This document shows, piece after piece, positions 16,639 to 26,600 of a stretch of DNA of 33,608 nt. The DNA is from Deltaproteobacteria bacterium (GTDB lineage Bacteria > Myxococcota_A > Polyangia > GCA-2747355 > JADLHG01). The DNA is taken from assembly GCA_020848905.1 (NCBI GenBank), contig JADLHG010000066.1:1-33608 (forward strand), written 5' to 3'. How positions within the stretch are numbered: the first letter of the stretch is position 1; every line of letters begins with the position of its first letter. A model generated the notes under the pieces. That model had not been told where the DNA came from. It did not search any database and was given only the letters and a program-made list of their open reading frames with translations. Position numbers and translations under genes: made by a program.

Positions 16639-18942
16639 ATGTCGCGCGCGCCGAAAGCTCCTTCGGGTGAGCCCCCAGCCTCCAGCGGGACGCCGGAGGG
16701 CGAGGAGCCCGTGGCGCTCCACGCTCGCCTGACGCAGCTCCACGTCGCGCAGGTCGTGCTGCTCGAGCTCGCGGCCCTCGACCACGCGGACTTCGAACCG
16801 ACGGTGCGGTATCTCCTGCGGCGCGCCGCCGAGACGTTGCCCGTCGAGCGCGTGGGGTTCTGGTCCCTGCACACGAGCCCGGACCGGCTGCACCTCGAGA
16901 CGATCTACCTGCGCACCGAAGGGACCTACGCCCAGGGGGTAGACCTCCTCGCCTCGAACTACCCGGCCTACTTTCGCGCGATCCGAGAGGATGCGGTGCT
17001 CATCGCCGACGACGCGCACGCCGATCCGCGGACGCGCGAGTTCTCGCAGAGCTACCTGCTCGAGTTCGGCATCACCTCCATGCTGGACGTGCCGGTCTAC
17101 GTGCGCGGCGAGCTGGCGGGGGTGCTCTGTCACGAACACGTGGGGCCGAAGCGCCACTGGAGCACCGAGGACCAGCTCTTCGCCATGTCGGTGGCGCAAC
17201 TACTCGCCCTGTCGATCGAGTCGCGCGAGCGGCGGCTCTTCGAGGAGGCGCTGCGGCACAGCGAGGCCCGCTTCCGCGCCATCGCCGAGGCCGCGCCGAT
17301 CCCGATGCTCGTGATGCGGCTCTCCGACGGGGCGTGCCTATACGGCAACGCCGAGCTCGCGGCGCTCGCCGGGGTGCCGCTCAGCCAGCTCATCGGGCGG
17401 CCCACGCCGGACTTTTTCGTCAACCCGGGCGAGCGGCAAGGGCTGGTCGACGAGCTGCGCCGCGTGGGGTTCGTGCGCGACCGCGAGGTCCAGGTTCGTC
17501 GCGTGGATGGCTCGCAGGCCTGGGTGACCCTCGCGCTGCAGCAGCTCACCTTCGACGGCGAGCCGGCGCTCGTGGCCGGACTCATGGACGTGACCGAGCG
17601 GCGCCGCGCAGAGGAGGCGCTGCGGCATTCGGCCTACCACGACCCGCTCACGGGTCTGCCGAACCGCACCTTCTTCGCCGATCAGCTCCAGCGCGAGATC
17701 GCGCGCGTCAAGCGCTCGCAGGGCTACCGCTACGCGGTGCTCTTCCTCGACCTGGACGGCTTCAAGCTGGTGAACGACAGCCTCGGGCATCGGGTCGGGG
17801 ACGAGCTGCTCGTCGAGGTGGCGACGCGCCTGCGCGGCTGCGTCCGCGGCAGCGGCGTCGTGGCGCGGCTCGGGGGGGACGAGTTCACCATCCTGGTGAC
17901 GGACGTGAGTCTGCCGAGCGACGCGACCTTCGTGGCCGACCGCGTGGCGCTGGCGCTCGCCGAGCCGTTTGTCCTCGAGGGCCACGAGATCGTGGTCACC
18001 GCGAGCGTGGGGATCGTGATCGGCGACGAGACCTGCGACGAGCCGGACCTTCTTCTGCGCGACGCGGACAGCGCGATGTACCGGGCGAAGGGGCTCGGCA
18101 AGGCGCGCTACGCCATGTTCGACGGCTCGACGCACCTCGAGAGCCTGAGCCGCCTTCAGCTCGAGGCGGCGCTCCGGCGCGCGCTCGAGTCGCGGGAGCT
18201 CCGGCTCCATTACCAGCCGATCATCGCGCTCACGAGCGGCGAGATCGTCGGCTTCGAGGCGCTCCTCCGCTGGCAGCGGAGCCAGGGGGAGTTGCTGCTC
18301 CCCGAGACCTTCCTCGCGGTGGCCGAGGAGACGGGGCAGATGCTGCGCATCGGCGCGTGGGTGCTCGAGCAGGCCTGCGCGCAGCTCGCCGCCTGGCGGC
18401 GCGAATTCCCGAAGCGGACGCTGCGCATGGCGGTGAACCTGTCTCCGTCGCAGCTCGGGCAGGCCGGGTTCGTGGAGGAGGCGGTCGGGACGCTCGCTCG
18501 CCACGGTGTGCCGCCGGAGCTCGTGACCTTCGAGATCCCCGAACAGGTCTACACGCGCGAGTCGCGCGCCGTGGGGGAGCTGCTCGCGCGCCTGCCGGGC
18601 AAGCAGTGCATCGACGACTTCTGCACCGGTTTCTCGTCGCTCTCGCGGCTGCATCGGCTCCCCGTGCAGGCCGTGAAGGTGGATCGTCTCTTCGTGCAGC
18701 AGATGGAGAAGGACGCGACGATCGTGCGCGCCGTCATCGGGCTCGCGCACAACCTGGGCCTGCAGGTAGGCGCCGAGGGGCCGGAGTCCCGCGAGCGCGT
18801 CGAGCTCCTGCGGCAGCTCGGCTGCGACGAGGCGCAGGGGAACTGGTTCTCGCCGGCGATCGAGTCCGAGAAGGCCACGGTGCTGCTCGCGGGCCCCGAG
18901 CCCTGGGGCGACGCGTTGCCCTGGGGGCGTGGGCCGGCCTAA
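16639..18942 (+). CDS. GAF-PAS-GGDEF-EAL cyclic-di-GMP signalling protein
   Basis: A 767-residue cytoplasmic protein. A GAF domain spans about 30-195 (VERVGFWSLHTS, ITSMLDVPVYVRGELAGVLC) and a PAS domain about 205-322. The GGDEF domain (about 325-495) has intact GGDEF at 412-416, but the inhibitory I-site reads RGSG (403-406) instead of RxxD. The EAL domain (about 505-750) keeps Glu540, Asn600, Glu632, Asp659, Asp660, Lys680, Glu716 and Gln733, so both activities are possible. Its loop signatures are atypical: DDFCTG for DDFGTG, AEGPES for AEGVET, QGNWF for QGYLF, EIPE for EITE. There is no membrane segment; GAF and PAS should sense a cytosolic signal. I chose ATG 16639; GTG 16621 is an alternative. 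Its end overlaps upstream sequence of the GNAT gene. Confidence 0.93.
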   Translation: MSRAPKAPSGEPPASSGTPEGEEPVALHARLTQLHVAQVVLLELAALDHADFEPTVRYLLRRAAETLPVERVGFWSLHTSPDRLHLETIYLRTEGTYAQGVDLLASNYPAYFRAIREDAVLIADDAHADPRTREFSQSYLLEFGITSMLDVPVYVRGELAGVLCHEHVGPKRHWSTEDQLFAMSVAQLLALSIESRERRLFEEALRHSEARFRAIAEAAPIPMLVMRLSDGACLYGNAELAALAGVPLSQLIGRPTPDFFVNPGERQGLVDELRRVGFVRDREVQVRRVDGSQAWVTLALQQLTFDGEPALVAGLMDVTERRRAEEALRHSAYHDPLTGLPNRTFFADQLQREIARVKRSQGYRYAVLFLDLDGFKLVNDSLGHRVGDELLVEVATRLRGCVRGSGVVARLGGDEFTILVTDVSLPSDATFVADRVALALAEPFVLEGHEIVVTASVGIVIGDETCDEPDLLLRDADSAMYRAKGLGKARYAMFDGSTHLESLSRLQLEAALRRALESRELRLHYQPIIALTSGEIVGFEALLRWQRSQGELLLPETFLAVAEETGQMLRIGAWVLEQACAQLAAWRREFPKRTLRMAVNLSPSQLGQAGFVEEAVGTLARHGVPPELVTFEIPEQVYTRESRAVGELLARLPGKQCIDDFCTGFSSLSRLHRLPVQAVKVDRLFVQQMEKDATIVRAVIGLAHNLGLQVGAEGPESRERVELLRQLGCDEAQGNWFSPAIESEKATVLLAGPEPWGDALPWGRGPA

Positions 18943-18991
18943 CCGGGACGCGCGGGCCGTGCGTCATTCCGCGGACGAGGGCGTGCGCGCC

Positions 18992-19525
18992 ATGCGCCTT
19001 TCCGCCGGCGAGGGCGTGCTGATTCGCAGCTATGCGGCGACTGACCTCTCGGCGCTCGTGCGTCTCGCCGACGATCGCCGGATCTGGCAGCACCTTCGCA
19101 ACCGCTTCCCGCACCCCTACACCGAGGCCGACGGCCTGGCGTGGCTCGCCCTCGCCGAGGCGATGCGTCCCGAGACGCACTTCGCGCTGGCCCTCGAGCC
19201 CGACGAGGAGCTTGTCGGGGGGATCGGCCTCATTCTCGGCGCCGACGTCTACGTGCAGAGCGCCGAGCTCGGCTACTGGCTCGGGGAGCCCTACTGGGGG
19301 CGCGGGATCGCCACGCGCGCCGTGCGGGCGATCTGCGACTGGGCCTTCGCCACCTTCGAGCTGGAGCGCATCCACGCCGGCGTCTTCGACTGGAACCCCG
19401 CCTCCGCGCGGGTGCTCGAGAAGGCCGGCTTCACCCTCGAGGCGCGCCTCCGTCGGCACGTGACGAAGGGCGGCCGTGTCGGGGACGAGCTCGTCTTCGC
19501 GCGCCTGCGGTCGGAGCCGGCGTAG
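18992..19525 (+). CDS. GNAT-family N-acetyltransferase (RimJ/RimL-like)
   Basis: A 177-residue acetyltransferase using acetyl-CoA. It begins LIRSYAATDLSALVRLADD and has the beta-strand ELGYWLGEPYWGRGIATRAVRAI, where GRGIAT is the acetyl-CoA pyrophosphate loop. Then come ERIHAGVFDWNPASARVLEKAGF and a C-terminal EARLRRHVTKGG, all typical of the RimJ/RimL type that modifies protein N-termini or small molecules. Start ATG 18992 is chosen; an in-frame GTG at 18929 would overlap the end of the GGDEF-EAL gene and add 21 residues without homology. It lies 49 bases after that gene and may share its transcript. Confidence 0.88.
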   Translation: MRLSAGEGVLIRSYAATDLSALVRLADDRRIWQHLRNRFPHPYTEADGLAWLALAEAMRPETHFALALEPDEELVGGIGLILGADVYVQSAELGYWLGEPYWGRGIATRAVRAICDWAFATFELERIHAGVFDWNPASARVLEKAGFTLEARLRRHVTKGGRVGDELVFARLRSEPA

Positions 19526-19572
19526 GGGGAGGGCACGGGCGCGGGCGGTGGTGGGGGCACGCGGGCGGGGGC

Positions 19573-19594
19573 GGTGGATCGGTGCGGCGGGGAG
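19573..19594 (+). repeat. REP-like motif, first copy upstream of RAYT copy 2
   Basis: GGT followed by GGATCGGTGCGGCGGGGAG, identical to 19657-19678 and to the minus strand of 452-473. It is preceded by a G/C-rich GCGGGCGGGGGC run. Confidence 0.65.
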
Positions 19595-19656
19595 GATGGC
19601 TGGCGACGGGAGGTGGGCGCGGGGGCGGGCGGCAGTGAGCGCATGCGGGCGGCGGC

Positions 19657-19678
19657 GGTGGATCGGTGCGGCGGGGAG
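19657..19678 (+). repeat. REP-like motif, second copy upstream of RAYT copy 2
   Basis: An exact repeat of 19573-19594, offset by 84 bases. It is preceded by GGCAGTGAGCGCATGCGGGC, whose counterpart is also found near RAYT copy 1, so the repeated unit is longer than the exact 22 bases. Confidence 0.65.
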
Positions 19679-19755
19679 GGCGGTTTGCGAGGGCCCCTTC
19701 GTCGGCCTCGGCGTACTCCATACCAAGTGGCTTTGTTGTGTGTTCGTGCAAGGAC

Positions 19756-19793
19756 ATCGCTGGCTTGACGTAAGACCAGCGATTTGCTAATAT
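19756..19793 (+). promoter_or_regulatory. Sigma-70 promoter with inverted repeat for RAYT copy 2
   Basis: TTGACG (19765-19770) and TAATAT (19788-19793) are separated by exactly 17 bases, close to the ideal housekeeping promoter. ATCGCTGG (19756-19763) and CCAGCGAT (19776-19783) form a perfect 8-base inverted repeat around the -35 box, a likely repressor or transposase binding site. Transcription would start about 19800, five to eight bases before the ATG. Confidence 0.65.
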
Positions 19794-19804
19794 TGGCCTT
19801 ATTC

Positions 19805-20551
19805 ATGATGGCACGCAAACACAAATCCTCCTCGGGAGGTGACCGGTCTTCGGGTACACGTTCGCCGGCGGGTTCTGCGAAGCAGCTCCCACTGCCTATG
19901 CGGGAGGCGACGGGGTGGGGTGGGAAGCGGACTGGTGCGGGGCGGAAGAAGCAACCCGGGAGCGGGCTGCCACACCGGGCGCGACCGCTGCTCGCCAGCC
20001 GGTTCCCGGTGCACGTCACGATGAAGGTGGTGGAGGGGCTACCGAACCTGCGGAGCAAGAAGCAGCTCCGCGCGATCGAACACGCGTTCGTGAAATCGGC
20101 GGGGCGGTTCGGCATGAACCTGGCGCACTACTCGATCCAGAAGAACCACCTGCACCTCGTGACCGAGGCCAAGGACCGGGAGGTGCTCATGAAGGGGCTG
20201 CGGGCGCTGGCCATTCGCCTCGCGCACGCGCTGAACCGCACGGTGGGCCGCAAGGGGCGCGTGTTTCGGGACCGCTACCACCAGCACATCCTGAGGACGC
20301 CGAGCGAGGTGAAGGCCGCCCTCGCCTACGTACTTCAAAATCGACGCAAGCACGAACGTGCGCGAGGCAAGTGGGTCCCGCGACGCGACCTGGACGCGTG
20401 CAGCTCGGCCCGCTACTTCAACGGCTGGAAAGACCTCTCGCCCGTGCCGCCCGAGGGAGACCCGCCCGTGCTCGAGCCGCGAACCTGGCTCTTGAAGACC
20501 GGGTGGAAGCTGCGGGGATTGATCCCTACGAGCACTGTGCCGGGCAGCTGA
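19805..20551 (+). CDS. REP-associated tyrosine transposase (RAYT), complete copy 2
   Basis: A complete 248-residue Y1/HUH transposase. The N-terminal part is basic (GWGGKRTGAGRKKQPGSG). The HUH motif lies in QKNHLHLVTEAKDRE. The helix VKAALAYVLQNRRKHERARG carries the probable nucleophilic Tyr. RDRYHQHILRTP is typical of the RAYT group. RAYTs cut and rejoin single-stranded REP hairpins and are usually single-copy domesticated genes. Start: ATG 19805 or the adjacent ATG 19808; an upstream TTG (19784) would overlap the -10 box and is rejected. With the promoter seen here the mRNA would be nearly leaderless, and no ribosome binding site is present. Confidence 0.88.
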   Translation: MMARKHKSSSGGDRSSGTRSPAGSAKQLPLPMREATGWGGKRTGAGRKKQPGSGLPHRARPLLASRFPVHVTMKVVEGLPNLRSKKQLRAIEHAFVKSAGRFGMNLAHYSIQKNHLHLVTEAKDREVLMKGLRALAIRLAHALNRTVGRKGRVFRDRYHQHILRTPSEVKAALAYVLQNRRKHERARGKWVPRRDLDACSSARYFNGWKDLSPVPPEGDPPVLEPRTWLLKTGWKLRGLIPTSTVPGS

Positions 20552-20585
20552 ACCCAGAGTCTACCGGAGTCGATCATGCTGCACG

Positions 20586-20628
20586 GGTGGTGCTTGCCCC
20601 GAGCGGCGTTGCCGCTCCTTGCGCCACC
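20586..20628. terminator. Nested hairpin between convergent genes
   Basis: GAGCGGC (20601-20607) and GCCGCTC (20611-20617) pair perfectly around GTT. An outer pair, GGTGGTGC (20586-20593) and GCGCCACC (20621-20628), matches at seven of eight positions plus a G-T pair. It sits between the RAYT and alpha-2-macroglobulin stops, so it may terminate both transcripts. It could also be a REP-type structure linked to the RAYT. Confidence 0.45.
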
Positions 20629-20679
20629 GACAGTATGCGATCGCCGCCGCGCGGCTCGGCTGTGTCGCTCACGCGCGCG

Positions 20680-23600
20680 CTACCGCACCTCGACGAAGGT
20701 CGTCCCCGTGCGGCCGAAGGTCTCGGGCTGGTACATCTCCTCGGCCTTGGTCGGCGCGGCGACGAAGCGACCGAGGGTCGTGGCGCGCGCCAGGTAGGTG
20801 TACTCGTACACGCCGGCCGGGAGACGATCGGCATAGAGCACCACGCTCTCGTCGCGGAGCTCCTTGTGCTCGAAGGCGAAGAGCGCGTACCAGGACCAGA
20901 AGTCGTAGACCCGGTGCTTGCGCTCCCCGGCGAGGCGCGAAGTGGCGCTGGTCTGGAAGTCCAGGTTCACCGCCTCGAGGCCCGCAGGGAGGGGATCCAT
21001 GACGGCCACGAAGTAGCGCTGGCCCGGGACCACCACCGTGAGGCGGACGCGCACGGTGCTGCCGGCCTTGATGCGCCACGAGCCGTCGCTCGCGCGGACC
21101 ACGCTCTCCTTCAGCCCCTCCACGGGCTCGTAGGTGCGGGTCACCGCGAAGCCCTGCTCCTCGGGAGGCAGGCGCAGGTCGGTCGGCGCGTAACGGAGCC
21201 CCACGCGGTAGTAGAGCTTGCCGGGGCCCTGCTTGTCGAAGATGAGGTCCTGCTTCCCCGCGTCCTGCAGGGCGGCGAGCGGCACGTTCTGCTGGACGAC
21301 CTTCATCTGCCGTCCCTTGAAGCGCTCCTCCCCGAGAAAGCCCGCCTCGCCCAGCCAGAGGCGCGCCACGTAGTCGGGGACCACCTTCTCCACCTGCTTG
21401 TAGTAGCGGGAGAGCGCCGTGAGCGCGTAGGCGTTCGACTGGGTGGTGGACCACATGCCGCGGACGCGCGCCTGGATCAGGCCGCGGACCACCTTGGGCA
21501 GGAGCGTGTGCTCCGGGGCCACCTCGAGCAGGGCGTAGAGCACGATCGCGTCGGTGCGGTCCTCGCTGTGCATGAGCAGGCGCAGGCTCTCGGTCTTCAC
21601 CTCGGAGAAGTGGGCCGCGGAGGCCGTTTCGCTGGCGGCGTTATCGAGCTCGCGCAGGAGCTCGTTCACCTCGGTCGTGCGGCCGTCGGCGCGGTGGAGC
21701 GCCTGCATCAGCCACGCGCGGGCGAAGAGTGGCAGCTCGTTGCGCTTCTCGTAGAGGCGCTTCGCGTGCTCGCGCTCGTGCTGCTTGAGCTCGGAGAGCA
21801 TCCACACGCTCAGCGTCTGCGTTACGTAGGCGTATTGCTCGCCGAACTCGCGACGGGGGTAGTCGAGGAGCTGCTTGAGGAAGCGGGCCCCCCGCGCGAG
21901 CTTCCCGTCGTCGACCGGGTAGCCGGCCTCCTTCGCCCGCCGCAGCGCGAACATGGCGTAGGCCGTGAGGTAGGGCCAGCTCACCTGGGCCCCCTCCCAC
22001 ATCCCCCAGCCGCCGTCCCAGCGCTGCAGGCTCTCGAGCCGCGCGATCCCCGTCTTCATCAGACGGTGACGCGCCGTCTCGTCGGCCAGCGTGGCGATCT
22101 GGAAGTCCTGCAAGATGTCCTTCAGTCCGGCGAGCGGCAGGAGCCGGCTCGCGGTCTGCTCGGTGCAGCCGTGCGGGTAGTCCACCAGGTAGCGCACCGC
22201 GTCCTGCAGGCCCGTGAGCGCCGTCGAGCTCATGGAGATCTCGAGGCCGCCGTAGCCGGGGAGCGCGTTCTTCGGCGGCAGCACGGGCTGTGCGAGCGAC
22301 GCGTCCGTCATGCCGTAGGTCGCGAAGGCCTCGGTCGTGGCCGGGAGCAGGACCGGGAGCTGCTTCTCCACCGCGTCGGTCTCGTCGCCGAGCACCGCCG
22401 CAAACTGGAGCCGCGCGGGACCCGGGGCCATGGGCTCCATCGGAAATCGCACCTCGGCCGCTCGGTGGGCGGGGATCTCGACGCGCTTCCGTCCCTCTCC
22501 GGTGGCCTTCACGTTGCGGCCGCGCACCAGCACGTCGACCGTTCCGGGCCGGTCGGTCTCGTTGTGCACCATCACGGCGGCCTCGAAGCGATCCCCGATC
22601 GAGAGGAAGCGCGGGAGCGACGGCCGGAGCAGGAGCGCCTTGCGGACCTTCACCTGCGCCTCCCCCTTGCCGAAGCGATCGGGGGTGGCCGGGTCGAGCG
22701 CCACGGCCATGATGCGGAAGGTGGTGAGGTTGTCGGGGAGCTTGACCTCGAGCGTCACGCGGCCGTCCTCACCCGTCGTGACCGACGGATTGTAGTAGGC
22801 CGTGGTGGCGAAGAACGAGCGCGAGCGGATGCGCGGCGCCTCCTTGTCGCGTCCGTCGAGCGGGAGCGCGTTCCTCGTGAGCGCGACCTTGCGCCCTGGT
22901 GAGCGATCGGCGGTGGTCTCGGGCATCGGGGAGGCCGGCTGGGCCAGCGCGCCCCCCGCGGCGCCGTAGTGCCCGCGCCCGCGTCCCCCGCCGTTCGCGG
23001 CGACAGCGCCCATGATCTCGGACTTGCGTGCATACTTCTTGCCGTCCTTCGTCGCTGCCGCCTCGCGGGGTCTCGGACGCTGCAACTTGCTCTCGCGCTT
23101 GAGGAGGTTGTTGCGGTTGTCCTGGATCGCCGTCTCCTCCGCGCGCTCGCGGTGAAAGACCTCGAGCGGGCTCGGCGTCTGATAGCCGAGGAGCGAGAGC
23201 ACGCCCTCGTCGACCACCATCACGGCGAGCTCCGCGGCGACGCCGTTGCCGCGCGCGTCCTTGGTCTCCAGGGTGACCTTCACCGTCTCCGACGGGCGGA
23301 CGGTCTCCTTTGCCGGCTTCACGATCACGGTAATCGTCTTCTGCTCGAGCGAGACCGGCAGGCGAAGCGAGCCGAAGGCGAAGGTGGGGCGGCCGAGGTC
23401 ACGCGCCGCGTCCTTGCTGCCCTCCGTGATCTTGGTGCGACCGCGACCGAGCGCGACACCGACGTGGAGCTCGGGGAGGTGGCGCGGGTCGATGGGCACC
23501 TCCACGACCTGCGCGTTCCCGTCGAGCGCGAGGAGCCGGTGCGAGGCGATCCCCCCGCGCGAGAGCGTGAGGAAGCCGCGGCTCTTCGCGAGCGGAGACT

Positions 23601-26600
23601 TGATCAGGATGCGGGCCGTGTCCCCGGGCCGGTAGCTCGCCTTGTCGGCGACGAGCTCGATCTTGGACTGGTTCTCGAGCTGCCAGGGGACGTAGCCCGG
23701 ACCGTAGGCGTAGACCTGGATCGTCGTGCGCGCGAGCCTCGCCCGCTCGTCCTTCGTCTCGGCGCGCACCAGATACATTCCCGGCTTCGGCAGCGTGAGC
23801 TCGCAGCTCGCCGCCTCGGGGGCGGTCTTGACGGCGCAGCTCGCGACCTCTACCTCGCGGCTCTCGTAGCGGTAGCGCCACTCACCGTCCTCCTGGACCG
23901 CGCGCGCCTTGTTCACCACCTCGAGCGCGCGCAGGGTGAGCTCGCGGCCCGCTACGCGTTTGCCGTCGAGGCCGGTCAGGACGGCGGCCAGGGCCACGGG
24001 CTCGCTGGCCTTGATCACCGTCTTTTCCGGGCGCAGGCCGACGTAGAGCGACGCGGGGTGCACGGTCAGGGTCTTGCGACCGGCGATGCTCTGCCGGTTC
24101 TGGTCGAGCACCTCGGCCTCGAGCGTGAAGGAGGCCGCGCCGTGCCGCCGGTCTTCCTTGTCCCGCTCGAGCCGGACGGCGACCGGGAGCCGGCCCCCCG
24201 CGTCGAGCAGGCCCTCGCCGCGCTCGACGATCTTCCCCTCTCCGCCGCTGTCCTCGAGATAGCCGCCGTGGCGTCCTCCGCGGCGTCCGAAGCGGTAGCT
24301 CCAACGGAACCACCACGGGACCGCCTCGCCGAAGGAGAAGCCGTCGTTGTTCGGCGGCACGAAGCTCGTGTCGCTGCGCCGGAGCGTCCACTTCACCTCG
24401 GCCCCGGCCATCGGCGCGCCGAAGAGGTAGTCCGCCCCCACCTTGGCCCGGAGCTCGTCGCGGAAGAAGTGCGCGCGGTCCGGCGTCTCCACCTTCACCT
24501 CGAACTCGGGAGCCCGGTACTCCTCGACGCGGAAGTTCCCCGAGGAGTATCCGGCGTCGGTGCGGACCGAGACGTGGTAGTTGCCGAGGTCGGCCCCTTC
24601 CGGGATCTCCACGTCCACGGCGAAGGCGCCGCTCGGGCTGAGCGTGCGCTTGACCTCGAGGAGCTTGCGCCCTCGCGCGGTGGTGATGCGCACCTTGGCC
24701 TCGCGCGCGTCGTGGGCGATGGGCTCCACCCCGCCGTTCGGCGTGGTGTCCACCATGCGCAGGATCCCCTTGAGGTGCACCTTCTCGCCGGGGCGATAGG
24801 GGTCGCGGTCGGTGAAGAGATGCATGCGCAGCTCGCGCTTCGCGCGCGTCCCGTGCCAGCTCGCGTACGACGAGAGGTAGCCGCCGCCGGCTCCCGACGC
24901 GTCGAGGAGCGCGAAGGTGGTGTCCTTGCCGCGGCTCCCCCAGAGCACGAAGGGGCGCTTGGTGTCGAGCGGGCGGCTCCCCGGCAGCTCCGCCGTGCCG
25001 TCGGCGCTCGTGCGTCCCTTCCAGCGCACGACCCCCGCGCCGTCGCGCAGCTCGAGGTCGAGGCCGGCGAGCGGTGCGCCGCTCTGCAGCCCCGTGGCGA
25101 GCACGAGGATCTTGTCGTGGTCGTAGCGCGCGAGCAGCGCGATGTCGGTCAGGTTGACCAGCAGGCCGCGAAAGGGGTTCGCGTACTTGTAGTAGCGGCG
25201 GAGCTCCTCGGAGCGGAGCTCGACGTAGACCACGCCGGGGGCGCCGCTGCCGAGCGCCTCGTCGGTGGCGAGGCCGAGCCGCGCGCGTCCGTTGATCGGG
25301 ACGCCGGTCTTCAGCGTGCGGTTGACCACGATGCCGCGGATCCCGGCGAGCGGGTCGCGTCGTCCGCCGTCGTCCCACGAGTGCCTGGCGGTCTCGAGGA
25401 GCGTGAGGAGCTGCGCGCGCTCCACCTTCACCATGCGCAGCCGGGCGCTCTTCACGCTGGTCACGTTGAGCGGCACCTGGCGCCCCTGCTTCCATTCCAG
25501 CACCGCGTGCCCGGAGGCGGTGAAGTCGAGCGCGGGGTAGAGGTCGCCCGTGGTGAGCGCCTTGCTCGACCCCTGGGCGAGGAGCTGGCCGTGGATGTCC
25601 TTGAACCCCTCGGCGACGCGCACCGTGTACTTGGTGCGCGGTTTGAATGCGCCCTCCAGACTGACCCAGGAGCCGCTCGAGCTGACCTTGAGCTCGGCGA
25701 CCTTCGGCGTGACGGTGACGCGCGCCTCGGGGTCCGCCGTGACGAGGGGGTTATTGAAGCGCACCGCGAGGCCCGACTCGGGGTCGCAGTGGCTCGAGTC
25801 GTTGCAGCGGATCTCCTCGATGCGCAGCGGGCTGTAGGTCGAGAAGACGTGGTCGAGGGGACGCGTGGTGGGCAGCGGTCCCTCGCCGGTCAGGCCGGCG
25901 CTGAGCTGGATCGAGAAGTGCGTGGCGAGTGGGAGCGGGCGCTTGGGCCGGAGCACTACCGTGCGTGGAACCTCCCAGGTGGCGACCGCCTTGCCGACGT
26001 ACTTGAGGCTGGCCCACTCGGCCTGGGGCACGATCTCGAGGTCCTCGGCGGCGAGCTGGGGGCTCTGCAGGTGCTTGAGCACCTCGCGGGCGGCGACCGG
26101 TTGGTTGAACTGAAAGGCGAGCGCGGTGTCGGGGCGCACCTGGCTGTTCCAGCGATTCGGCAGGGCCTGGACCAGCGTCACGCGCGGAGTGGCGAAGCTC
26201 CAGCGGACCTCCTCCTCGAGTACGCGGCCGCTCGGGGCGCGCGTGCCCGCCGGAATGCGGGCCTCGTAGCGCGTCGAGAAGGGCATGCGTCCGGTGGGCT
26301 CGAAGGTGACGGTGGCCGTGCCGAGCCAGCGAAAGCGACCCGGGACGACGGGCTCGATCTTGAGGGGCACGGGAAAACGCGCGAGGTCCTCGAGCGCGGC
26401 GACGGGGACCATGGGCTGGTTGAAGGTCGCGCTGACCGCGCCGATGAGGCCGTCCTCGCCCTGGGGCTGCGTGCGGAGCACCTTCAGCTCGGGGGCGACG
26501 GGTTTGCGCACCGCGCCGGGGCTCGCGGGCGGGGGAAAGGGGAGCGTCACCTTCTCGCCCGTCTCGGGCGGCGGCTTCGGTCCATGCCGGAAGGTGAAGG

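Larger units (their letters stand above)
19526..19804. other. Intergenic REP-like region upstream of RAYT copy 2
   Basis: A G-rich region with two REP-like repeats (listed separately), followed by a lower-GC promoter segment from about 19715. The change in composition at that point suggests that the promoter and transposase form the functional unit. Confidence 0.55.

Noticed and set aside
19784-19804. TTG start for the RAYT at 19784
   Set aside because: It lies just upstream of the -10 box of the promoter, ahead of the predicted transcription start.
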